Shown: piece by piece, positions 54,862-63,654 of the stretch
How the letters are laid out: each line of letters begins with the position of its first letter
How positions within the stretch are numbered: the stretch's first letter is position 1
Assembly: GCA_009746045.1 (NCBI GenBank)
Contig: RPFO01000156.1
Coordinates: 3,625,091-3,689,090 of the forward strand
Direction of reading: 5' to 3'
DNA from: Mesostigma viride
Lineage: Eukaryota; Streptophyta; Mesostigmatophyceae; Mesostigmatales; Mesostigmataceae
DNA: 64,000 bases
Position numbers and translations under genes: made by a program
The notes under the pieces: model-generated
What the model was told of the DNA's origin: nothing
Database searches by the model: none
The model's input: the letters and a program-made list of their open reading frames with translations, nothing else

Positions 54862-54890
<29 letters not shown>
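54862..54890. repeat. Poly-T tract beside the Cop2 3' LTR
   Basis: About 29 T. On both sides of it lie copies of CCAGTTTT-ATTC, so the end of the internal region appears duplicated around the homopolymer. Confidence 0.85.
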
Positions 54891-54893
<3 letters not shown>

Positions 54894-55222
54894 GCATCAG
54901 TGCTGCACCTCCAGTTTTTATTCCTTTTTGTTTTTTTCAGGTACTTGGCAATATCATGAATAAGACATTGGTACAGGAAAACTCATATCAGACCACAATG
55001 GACGTTGTGAATTAAAGCGCCCACAGACCCCATTGCCTTTAAATCTGACAGTGTCTTTGAGGTTTCTGAACCTAGGATCCCCTGTTTGTACAAGTCAGTG
55101 GAGTGATGAGTGGCTATGGAAAAACCAGGGGGCACATCAAGAAATTATTATGTTTGTTGCCAAGTTGCCACCAGCTGGGAAAGACCATAGTCTGCACCAT
55201 TAGTCTGGAGTGCCCTATTTCA

Positions 55223-58200
55223 TCATCCATTTGTCTGACTAGACAGATAGGGATTCATTGCATCACACAGAAGCTGGTACTGGGTTGCTGCTAATGACGG
55301 AATCTTGGTCAATGCGTCAGCCAGGTTCTCCTCGTCTGGCAGATGCTGCCAGCTGGAAAAATAGCTTGTTTCCTGTTTCAAAATCACCCAGTCCAGATCA
55401 GTATGCACAGCAGCAGTCACAGATTTCTTGTTAAGGAAACTAATGACTGACTGACTGTCAGTGTGTAAGTGAGCATGCACATCAGCCTTGCTGCCAGCCT
55501 GAGTTTGCAACCAGGTTAGTATGTGCTGAAGGGATCGAGCATGCTGCACAGCAGACACCACAGCACGGCACTCAGCAGAGTTACTGCCAACAGCTTTTCT
55601 GCGATGCAATCTGCTGTACCACGACACCATGGACATATAGTCTCCCTTGTTGGTAAGGAAGAACACCCCAGCCTCCCTGGCATCCATTTTTGTTATTACC
55701 CTACTCTCCATGGAGCTGTCCATCAGACAGTTAATGTGAATATCTTCCATGAGGTTGAGTGGATGAATGACAAGGGAAGGTCCAGCCTGTAGTAGCTTCT
55801 GGAGATCCTTAGGTTTCATGGTTTGTAATACTGTGTCATCAATCCTGCTGACCACTGCCAGATGAGGTGCACAGATAGCACTCAGCCACCCTAATTTTCC
55901 TTTGACAGTAGCACACATGTGAGCAGGAATGCACGGAATATCAAGCAGCTCTAGGCATTCTTCTAAGTACTGGGCAGGCGGGGATAGAGTACACACCCAC
56001 TGTTCCTGTTGCTCTTCCAGTGCTAGCATTATGCCACAGAACTGTAGGGGTTCTGGCCCCAGCTCTGTCTGCTTTCCAATCTCATATGACTGCTGAACCT
56101 GCTGAATGAACTTGTCAACTTCAGCTCTTGGTCCACAAATCAGTTGGTCATCACCATGCCACACAAACAGGAGCAAGCCAGAGGGTGTGGGCACAGCAAA
56201 GAGACAAGGGTCCAGATCATCATAAGTGGCATTAAGTTTCTTGAACACCTCTTCTGCTGATTTTCTGAAGATAGTGGGAGCACTTTGCAAACCTTCCACC
56301 CCTAGATTTAGGAGTAGATATGGCTCATCAATATCATGTGCCCATGCAGCAGGGGTGGGAACCACATAGACCTGACCCTTCCACACATCTTGCGCTTTAT
56401 CAGGGTCCCCTCTAAGGAAAGCCCTTTTGATATCAGTAGCTTTGCAGGCATAATCTTGGCCAGCATTGAGATGGTGGAGGAAGACAGAGAGCAGTATCCT
56501 GAGGGATGTTTGCTGCAGCCCAGGAGTGTAGAGTTCACCCTTGGACAGTTTTGACATGCCTTTTAATTCTGTCACACATGGCCTAGCATGATATATAGGT
56601 GAGCCTACTGGCTGTGCCTTGTGTTTTAGCACAAACTTGAGTCTCAACTTTTTGGCACCTTCTGGAATTTCCCAGACAGGAGTGACAGGTGGCTTATAGT
56701 CAGGATGCTTAGGGTTTGGCAGCACCCACTCTTCGCGGGCTTGGTGCCTAATGGCTTGGATCCATTTTTGAAACCCTTTTTGTGTTTTGCATTGTTGGAT
56801 TAGAGCATCATAGTTGTGAGGAGAGTGCATGGCTAAGTCCCACTTTCCAACCCCAAAGGACTGCGGGTGTGGCCTTTGATTGTGCACCTTTTTCTCTAGG
56901 TCAGGGATTTCACCTGGCCCATATTTGATGTTAATGGCCTTGATATAGGCATCTAATCCATGAACCAGTTGGGACAATGGAATCTTGTAGTGATCCAAGG
57001 GAATGGCTCCTACCCCAGTCACACGCAGCTGGCTAGCAGTGATGGTGACACCTGGGTAAGAGATAAAGGGTTCTCCCAACAAAGCATTGCCCATGTACCC
57101 TTCCACTACCTGGAAAGGTGTCTGGATGCCAAGTATGGGGATCATTACTTGACCCAACACATCTAAGGTTGTTTTGCCTGAAAAATCTTGCACCTGTGTC
57201 CATGGTGAGGGTGCAAGTTGCAGACCAGGAATGGCTTGTGCACTGATCACACTGACCTGTGCCTGAGTGTCCACAGCTAGGATGCAGGATTCCTGGCTAT
57301 AATCGGAGCACACAGCAGAGACCTTGGCCAAACCTGAGGCTTGTTTAGCCTTGCTCTTGTGAGCCTTATGCAGAGCTGCCAGGGCTTTTTCTAGCTTGGA
57401 TTTGAACTCAGCTGGATTGCCTTTGTTTTGCTCTGGTACCTCATGCCTGGTTGAACTCTGCCCAGAGGGACTTACACCAGGTTGTGGGGTGACACGTACC
57501 TCACTGAGGGGTGGAGGAATGACAGAGGGTGTGGTAGTGCCATCATCAGCTCCTGGTGTTGGAATGCTGGGTGGTTCTGCTTGCTCACCAGAGTTAAGGA
57601 GGGAATCCATGTTCAAGGACTCTTCCCCTGGCACGTCTGCCAAAGGAGGGAAATACTTCTTAACTCTATGACTGCTCACCCTGTGTTTTCTCCCTGTTTC
57701 CAAACTTCGAATATCCATATTTTTTCCTTTTTTGGTCATTCTTAGAACAGTGCACGGACCATACCACATGCCTGTCTTGCCATGTTTGGTTTCTTTGAAA
57801 TATAGGACTTGTTCACCCAGTTGGAATACTGTTCTGGGGTGTGTTATGTCCTTTTCAGCTAGCTTATCAGCCACTTTAGCCCTTACTGTGTTATACAGAG
57901 CTAATACCTCTGGAGGGTACACACCTGCCTGTAAGCCAATGGGAAGGATTTCCCCCCATGGTGCATGCAACACAGGTCTAAGGTTAAGTGTAGCACAGAT
58001 TTCACTGCACCACAGTGCTCTGTCAGCATAGCTTCCAGATGTGGCTTTCAGGTCAGTGGATTTCGCCACTAAAGTTTTGACTGACCTGATGGTTCTTTCA
58101 ATGACACCCTGCCCTTCATGATCTTGCAATCCAGCAATCTCAATATTAGCATCCCATCCTTCACACTCAGCCAGACAGCTAAACTGTTGATCAAGCAGTA

Positions 58201-61200
58201 TAGTGTCAACTGGGTAGAATCTGGGCAATGCTATCACAAGTGCTGCACGCAGTTGCTCTTTAGCCATGCCAGGTAGGGGTTCCATGACAGTGAATCTGGA
58301 CCATGTGTCTTTTAGGATCAGATATTGTTCACCATCGATATGCACGACATCACCCACAATTATTCCCCTTTGGGTGGGTGGTGTTGCGACATGCCATTTG
58401 GGAGGTTTTGGGCCATGGAACTGACATTGCTGGCAGTGTTTTCTAGCCAACCTGACAGCATTCCTGAGTCGTGAACCTCCTGCTCTTCTGGCAATCTTTT
58501 CTGCCACCACCTCATGACCCATGGCTATGTGGAGCTGGGTTGCTAGTTCCCTTAAGTCTACTGTGTCAACAGCAGCTGGGGTAAGAGCTTTGAGGTAGGG
58601 CAGTATCACATTATACGTGGAGGAGATTTTCTGAGCTGCCTCAAAATCTAGCAGTCCCTTGTCTTTATCCCCAATGATAATGAGATCATATAAATCCACA
58701 TAGGCGTGCTGTGAGGACGTACATCCTTTTGGAGCCTTGTCCTGCCGGTCGCACCACGTGCCGGGGGGCAGATGGCGGGGGTGCTTGCAACCGAAGCAGA
58801 GGTCCACGTCGCCTACTGCGGGGTTCCACTTGCAGTCCGCCCGCTGGTGTCCCTTGGTGCCACACCGGGTGCACTTGTTCTTGGGACCTGCATGGGGGGG
58901 CTGAGCAGTGGGTGCAGGGGTGGGTGGGGCAGGTGTGGGGGGGGTGGGCCGCCTCCACTGGTTTGGCTTGAGCTGAGCAGGCTGTCCCGGCTGGCCTTGG
59001 GGCTGGTTGCCCTTGGCCTTCTTGGACTGGCCGCCCTGCTGCCCCCCTAGCTGGCGCTTTTTTCCTTGCCCCTTCCCTTGGGTCTGTTGGACCTTGGGGG
59101 TTGGGGTTGCAGACGGAGCACCTATAGCCAGGGGAGTCAGGCAGTCTTGGATATGGTTCATCCCCGCCCGGAAATCGTTCCACAGAGGTTTGAGACCTGC
59201 AACCACAGTGGCGTACACAGCTTTGTCCAGGTTAGCATTTGACAACCATGAATACAGCAGGTAGCTAGCAGGCAGACCCCTGAGATCAGGGTCCTTTTCT
59301 ACAGCCAACCTATAATTCTTGCAATCAGTGGCATAGTCTTGCTTGTTGACCTGGTAAGCATTAAGCCAGTTGAAACCACGGATGGATTCAAACTGTGTCC
59401 TATCCACCAGCAAGTGCTTAAGCTCATCCATGAAGGCTGGCCACAATGCAATTGCTAGGTTAGGTGTCCCAGCCTTTTCTTGGTAAATCTGGACCAAGGT
59501 TTTAATGGCTGGGGCTGACCTATGGATGGTGGTGGATGCACGCAAGGCACTGAACCAGTTCTGGACATTCAGAGACTCAAAACAGTAGTTCAGGCTAAAC
59601 AAAAATTCCTTGGCCTGTTCCTGGGTGTAACCCTCAGGTAAGCCAGGGATTTCTATTTTAGATTCTTTTTGTTTTGGGTTAAACGTACCTTTGACCGGGT
59701 CCTTCTTTTCAGCCAAGAAAGTCTTGACTGCTTGTTGAAGATCAGCCTCCTCCATGTTCGCCCTGCCCCTTTCCAGCTGGGAGATACTGGCCAGGAGGCC
59801 ATCCAGCTGGGTGCGCGACAGGTCGTCCATGGGGTTGGTGGCCATGGTCTTGAGCTGTGCCGTGAGTATGGCAAGCAGCTCTTGGACGTCCCCCTTAAGG
59901 GTGGGTGGGGTTGGGTCCACTGGGGTCCCTTTTGCCACCGCCTTGCTCTTATCTGACTGCCCTGGTGTGGGTGCAGTCTGCTGGGCCTCCGCAGAAGGTG
60001 GTTGTGTTCCAGCTTGCTGTGCTAGTGCAGTGGCTGGTGGTGTTCCAGCTGCAGGCGCAGGGTCTTGTTCCCCTTGCCTTACTCCACTGCTGGTAGGAAA
60101 ACCCTTGGCCTGGCCAAGCTGCTGCAGCGCTGCTGCTTGGGCTGCCAGGCCGCCCTCACGGGCTATCATGGCCTCTAGGAGTTTATTCTCCACCACCTTG
60201 CGGCGGTGGAGCTCCTGGGCATCCGGGTCACTTGGGGGTTTGCTGGGGGAGCTGGGGACAGTGCCCTGGCTCTTGCCCTGCAGCACCCTTGGTGACACGG
60301 CCCCTCCAACCACCCTTTGGCTCAAATCAGTGCCAGGGGTGGGGAGGGTATGTGCAGGGAGTGCAGGCGTTTCTGTTGCCTGCATCTTCTCCTGCAGCTT
60401 GGTCAGCTGCAACAGGAGGGAATTGAGTTGGTCCGCTGTTAGCGTGACCCCCTCGTCCCCCTGTGCAACAACCAGCTCATTGAAGAGGCGCTCATGGAGC
60501 ACCTCTCCAGCTTGCATGGCAGCCAGCTGCTTTTCAGCAGTCATGTTGCGGGCCGCTGTCTTTTTGCGGTCCCGCTCTTGCTGTGCAAGACGGCGTGCCT
60601 CTACAAACTGGGCGGCGGCCTGTTCGACCGCCTGATTGAGTGGATTCATCTCAATCTCCCCATCAGAAACCCCTGGGGAGAGGGTGACCTCGTCATCAGA
60701 CAGCTGAATGCTGCCGATGACGGGTCCTGGGACCTTCTTGGTCCGCATTTTGAACATGTATGCGTCCCTCTTCAGCTTCCTCTCGTACCCCCCCGCTTTC
60801 TGAGCGGATGAGGGGACGATCGGCACCCCCGCTTGTTCTCCACCGCTTTTGGCTATTCCGCCCTCCTCCTGAGGAGGTTGGGACGGTGCCTTAGCGGGGA
60901 GGTCAGCGGGGCTTGCCTGAGGGCTGGGGGACCGCATACTGCTTACGGATTTTTGCGAGCTAGCTGGGCTAGAAAAAACAGATTTTTCGGCCTGTTCGGC
61001 CAAGGAGGTTACCTGTTTTTGCAGGGCTGCCAGCTGCCGCTCTTGGGCGGCTGCCTTGACGCTTTGCTGAGCCATCGCTGTCGCTAGCTGCCTAGCCACT
61101 AGCTGTTCCTGCTCCGCCTGCGCCCTTCTTGCTTTTTTAATTTTCTTGGCCGCAGCCTTCTCCTCTACTGTTGGCACCGTCTGCCAGCCAGCATCATCTA

Positions 61201-61246
61201 TCCGCTTCTTTTTGAATTTCAGGCCTGGCATAATAGGATCTCCCAT
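55223..61246 (-). CDS. Cop2 Gag-Pol polyprotein, 2007 aa, order Gag-IN-PR-RT-RH
   Basis: Approximate residues: basic, coiled N-terminus 1-150; gag core 530-760 (FNPKQKESKIEIPGLPEGY, RGFNWLNAYQVNKQD); CCHC knuckle near 790 (CTRCGTKGHQRADC) and a second C/H cluster; integrase 900-1180 with LHIAMGH, HCQQC, catalytic D (VVHID), D (LLDQQFSC) and E (GVIERTIRSV), then a GPY/F-like WYGPCTVL; retropepsin-like domain near 1320 (LAVDTQAQVSVIS ... ALLGEPFISYPG); RT 1560-1720 with ATDIKRAFLRGD and catalytic VWHGDDQLICG; RNase H 1840-1980 with D (LMDSSMES), E (SAECRAV), D (TDSQSV) and D (NLADALTK). Protease after integrase departs from the usual copia order, and DTQ replaces DTG. There is no stop or frameshift, so the element may be active. 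The ATG at 61246 is 32 bases inside the LTR. Confidence 0.95.
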   Translation of the reverse strand: MGDPIMPGLKFKKKRIDDAGWQTVPTVEEKAAAKKIKKARRAQAEQEQLVARQLATAMAQQSVKAAAQERQLAALQKQVTSLAEQAEKSVFSSPASSQKSVSSMRSPSPQASPADLPAKAPSQPPQEEGGIAKSGGEQAGVPIVPSSAQKAGGYERKLKRDAYMFKMRTKKVPGPVIGSIQLSDDEVTLSPGVSDGEIEMNPLNQAVEQAAAQFVEARRLAQQERDRKKTAARNMTAEKQLAAMQAGEVLHERLFNELVVAQGDEGVTLTADQLNSLLLQLTKLQEKMQATETPALPAHTLPTPGTDLSQRVVGGAVSPRVLQGKSQGTVPSSPSKPPSDPDAQELHRRKVVENKLLEAMIAREGGLAAQAAALQQLGQAKGFPTSSGVRQGEQDPAPAAGTPPATALAQQAGTQPPSAEAQQTAPTPGQSDKSKAVAKGTPVDPTPPTLKGDVQELLAILTAQLKTMATNPMDDLSRTQLDGLLASISQLERGRANMEEADLQQAVKTFLAEKKDPVKGTFNPKQKESKIEIPGLPEGYTQEQAKEFLFSLNYCFESLNVQNWFSALRASTTIHRSAPAIKTLVQIYQEKAGTPNLAIALWPAFMDELKHLLVDRTQFESIRGFNWLNAYQVNKQDYATDCKNYRLAVEKDPDLRGLPASYLLYSWLSNANLDKAVYATVVAGLKPLWNDFRAGMNHIQDCLTPLAIGAPSATPTPKVQQTQGKGQGKKRQLGGQQGGQSKKAKGNQPQGQPGQPAQLKPNQWRRPTPPTPAPPTPAPTAQPPHAGPKNKCTRCGTKGHQRADCKWNPAVGDVDLCFGCKHPRHLPPGTWCDRQDKAPKGCTSSQHAYVDLYDLIIIGDKDKGLLDFEAAQKISSTYNVILPYLKALTPAAVDTVDLRELATQLHIAMGHEVVAEKIARRAGGSRLRNAVRLARKHCQQCQFHGPKPPKWHVATPPTQRGIIVGDVVHIDGEQYLILKDTWSRFTVMEPLPGMAKEQLRAALVIALPRFYPVDTILLDQQFSCLAECEGWDANIEIAGLQDHEGQGVIERTIRSVKTLVAKSTDLKATSGSYADRALWCSEICATLNLRPVLHAPWGEILPIGLQAGVYPPEVLALYNTVRAKVADKLAEKDITHPRTVFQLGEQVLYFKETKHGKTGMWYGPCTVLRMTKKGKNMDIRSLETGRKHRVSSHRVKKYFPPLADVPGEESLNMDSLLNSGEQAEPPSIPTPGADDGTTTPSVIPPPLSEVRVTPQPGVSPSGQSSTRHEVPEQNKGNPAEFKSKLEKALAALHKAHKSKAKQASGLAKVSAVCSDYSQESCILAVDTQAQVSVISAQAIPGLQLAPSPWTQVQDFSGKTTLDVLGQVMIPILGIQTPFQVVEGYMGNALLGEPFISYPGVTITASQLRVTGVGAIPLDHYKIPLSQLVHGLDAYIKAINIKYGPGEIPDLEKKVHNQRPHPQSFGVGKWDLAMHSPHNYDALIQQCKTQKGFQKWIQAIRHQAREEWVLPNPKHPDYKPPVTPVWEIPEGAKKLRLKFVLKHKAQPVGSPIYHARPCVTELKGMSKLSKGELYTPGLQQTSLRILLSVFLHHLNAGQDYACKATDIKRAFLRGDPDKAQDVWKGQVYVVPTPAAWAHDIDEPYLLLNLGVEGLQSAPTIFRKSAEEVFKKLNATYDDLDPCLFAVPTPSGLLLFVWHGDDQLICGPRAEVDKFIQQVQQSYEIGKQTELGPEPLQFCGIMLALEEQQEQWVCTLSPPAQYLEECLELLDIPCIPAHMCATVKGKLGWLSAICAPHLAVVSRIDDTVLQTMKPKDLQKLLQAGPSLVIHPLNLMEDIHINCLMDSSMESRVITKMDAREAGVFFLTNKGDYMSMVSWYSRLHRRKAVGSNSAECRAVVSAVQHARSLQHILTWLQTQAGSKADVHAHLHTDSQSVISFLNKKSVTAAVHTDLDWVILKQETSYFSSWQHLPDEENLADALTKIPSLAATQYQLLCDAMNPYLSSQTNG

Positions 61247-61277
61247 GATTTTGTCTATGGTAAACGACTTTAATTCA

Positions 61278-61720
61278 AGTTAATAAACGAGTGGACCTCT
61301 CAATGCTCAATGGCCTAACGCATGTGTTTATTACAATAAATCACAAGCCCCGCACCCAACGTGCACAAGGGCATTTAGCATTGTCGACAAGCAACGCTCT
61401 GCCTGGCCGCCACGTCTGGAGCAGCCGACAGTGGCCGTTGGGCTCTGTGGTGCAGCCTGAGTGGCGCGACGCCACTGCTAGACTCTCAGGACCTTAGTCC
61501 AACGTCCGACACCTCAATGTCAGTCCCGAGTGGGTACTGGCGACGCCGTACCGCCAATCCTACTTGGGTACTGGCGTCCGTCACCAGGACTCGGCTATCG
61601 AATAGTCTAGCCTGCCGAATCACATATAGCCGGGACTGCTGACCGAGCCTACACGTGCGAAACCCCAGAGAGCACATTGCTATCTGGTACTTAGCCTATG
61701 TCCACGACTAGAGGCTAACT
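61278..61720 (-). repeat. Cop2 5' LTR
   Basis: 443 bp, two substitutions from the 3' LTR (GACTTCTGA/GACTGCTGA and CAGATAGC/CAGAGAGC). Reading the minus strand, the following bases start TGAATTAAAG, similar to Cop1. Confidence 0.93.
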
Positions 61721-62044
61721 GAGAGCGATCGCAGCAATGGTGCTCACCACTACTGTAGACACTCCCGGCCAGTTAGTAGGCTTGAAACACACGCCGCCCT
61801 GATTAAGCTGTTTCCGGCCCCACCGTCTAGGTCATCTAGCTAGTCGCTCTACACGTAAGCAAGCCATAATAATTTCAATGCACAAGGCTACACCTTTCCA
61901 TCACAATTCATACTGTATTCATCATCCTGAACGACTCGAACACGCGGACAAGATAACGGCGGGCTCGATCGAGCTACCATGGTCCGGATTCTCCCGATTT
62001 CTGGCCTGCGCTGCATGGTTGTCTCCTTGATATAGTCACTAGAG

Positions 62045-63507
62045 GGGGATATAATCCTCATCAGCAACCACGAACCACAAGGTAGCCGTGGCTGACGGCG
62101 GAGCTCATAACTTTCATGTTTGGGCCCCAAATTCGGCCGTGAATACCACAATCGCTTCGTCTTTCTAAGACGCACACGCTGATATATATTCCCGAAGCTA
62201 TCACGCAATTATATTATGTCGAGCAAATGCAACTCGACGAATCGCAGTTTGGAGGCTGCGATGAGCCAAGCAAATACGTCTGCAGCTTCGGCTGCAGTTT
62301 CGCCTCCCGGCCTTGCGGGCAGCGGTGACCCTAGCCAAGCGGTTAGTGGTTTACTCGTCTCCTTCCCCGGCCTCGCCATCGGCATCGCCTGAAAACAAAC
62401 GCAGTCGCACATCCGCGGTTCAAGCCCCACGCGAACCGCGTTTCAAGCCCCACCCCTTCCATGTCGACGATCACGAATGGTACAACATGGCCCCGGCCGT
62501 GCATGCACTGCGATGAAGTGCATTTTCTACGGGCCGACTACGCCCTCGCTTCTTGCGCTGTTCATCCACCTTCACAGCAATGCTCAAGATGATCAACCGG
62601 CGCCCCCTCGAGCTAGCCGGACGGCCGCGGGTTCATGCAGAGCCGAGACCTGCAGCAGACGGGCCTCTACACCCGGCCCGAGCTTCAGCACATGATTCTC
62701 TGCTCAGCTACTCACGAAGTCTGTCGGCGAGATCTGGGCCTCCATCATCCATCTCCGCACCCACACTCCGCTCCATCCTTCAAGACGCTCTCGAGTGCAG
62801 CACGTGACACCGCCTTAATTGCCGCGGATGACAGTGGCAGCAATGGGCAGCACGCCATGGCTGCTGAGCTCCCTCACCTTTCCACCACCGCTACCTCCAC
62901 CTCCACCCTCCTCGCCTCCACCTCCACTGCCACCTCCGGCCACCTCCACCGCCGACATCAAAGACCAGCTCAATCCTCGACATCGACCAGTGCCTCAAGG
63001 ACAACGCCATCGCCCGTTGAGTGCCTGCAAAACACCGCAGGCCTCACTGCCCAGGCGGTGAAGGACATCGCCGCCCAGCCAGCCGATCTGCTGCATGGCC
63101 CGGCCATGCAGCAATGCTCCTACCACCCAGACCTGGGCCGCGCGTTGCTTTAGCATGTCCGGCGGACATGCTGAAGCACCACACCACCTCCACCACCTCC
63201 ACCATCGCGGCACAGCTCTGACAAGCAACACACGCTCGACCTCCGCGAGGAGGCCGGCGACCTCACCAAGCGCAGCCACAATGTCAGTCATCGTCAAGCA
63301 CTTCGACCAGCCGGCAGGTGAGAACTCGGAGACTCTTCTCATGGCATTTAAGCGCGGGCGGCATTCTCACCCCCATGCAACTCACTGGTGAGCTGCGGAT
63401 GTCGGCTGTCCGCCTTCCCCGCGCGTGGCCGGTAAGGCTGGCCCGGCTCCCCTGCTGCTTCTCACCTTGTATAAGTACATGGCGGATAAGCTGTCGTTTC
63501 TTTTTTT
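62045..63507 (+). pseudogene. Element A copy 2, ORF1 badly decayed
   Basis: The 5' end (AGGTAGCCGTGGCTGAC, GAGCTCATAACTTTCA, CAATCGCTTCGTCTTTCT) aligns with 28820-28950. The start MSSKCNSTNRSLEAAMSQAN at 62216 corresponds to MANKRALTQRSLAAAL in copy 1. Later pieces (NTAGLTAQAVKDIAAQPA, ADMLKHHTTSTTSTIAAQL, LREEAGDLTKRS) fall in different frames with stops between. It breaks off at about 63507 in the region of LLTFKTPADK. Confidence 0.7.
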
Positions 63508-63509
63508 TA

Positions 63510-63575
63510 AATTGAAAATTAAATTGGAACATATAACTCCGTTGGGAGTACATGTACAGTAGCACATGTCCCTGT
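63510..63575 (-). mobile_element. Element A 3'-end fragment
   Basis: The minus strand reads ACTCC-CAAC-GGAGT preceded by TACATGT and followed by AT-rich sequence, matching the 3' hairpin of element A at 30774-30787. Confidence 0.5.
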
Positions 63576-63584
63576 AGCACGTAC

Positions 63585-63636
63585 AAGTACATGTACATGT
63601 ACATGTACATGTACATGTACATGTACATGTACATGT
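63585..63636. repeat. (TACATG)n microsatellite
   Basis: About nine TACATG units, self-complementary as a motif (GTACATGTAC), beside the A 3'-end fragment. Confidence 0.95.
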
Positions 63637-63654
63637 CCCCACGTGGTACTATAG

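Larger units (their letters stand above)
54408..61720 (-). mobile_element. Cop2: copia-type LTR retrotransposon, 7313 bp, structurally intact
   Basis: 443-bp LTRs at 54408-54850 and 61278-61720 differ at two positions by eye. They start AGTTAATAAACG and end GGCTAACT. The 5-bp duplication GAGAG is at 54403-54407 and 61721-61725. One open polyprotein fills the inside. It is related to Cop1 in domain order, active-site variants, LTR termini and primer-binding region, but the LTR sequences are otherwise different, so it is a separate family. Confidence 0.95.
54315..62034 (+). mobile_element. Penelope-like 3'-end copy split by Cop2
   Basis: The halves are 54315-54407 and 61721-62034, which join across Cop2 after removing one GAGAG. 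The left part begins TATCAAGGAGACAACC, the inverse of the family's right terminus GGTTGTCTCCTTGATA, so this copy has inverted ends. Joined length is about 400 bp. Confidence 0.75.

Noticed and set aside
59754-60635. 293-codon plus-strand frame opposite Cop2 gag
   Set aside because: Antisense shadow of the intact 2007-codon polyprotein.
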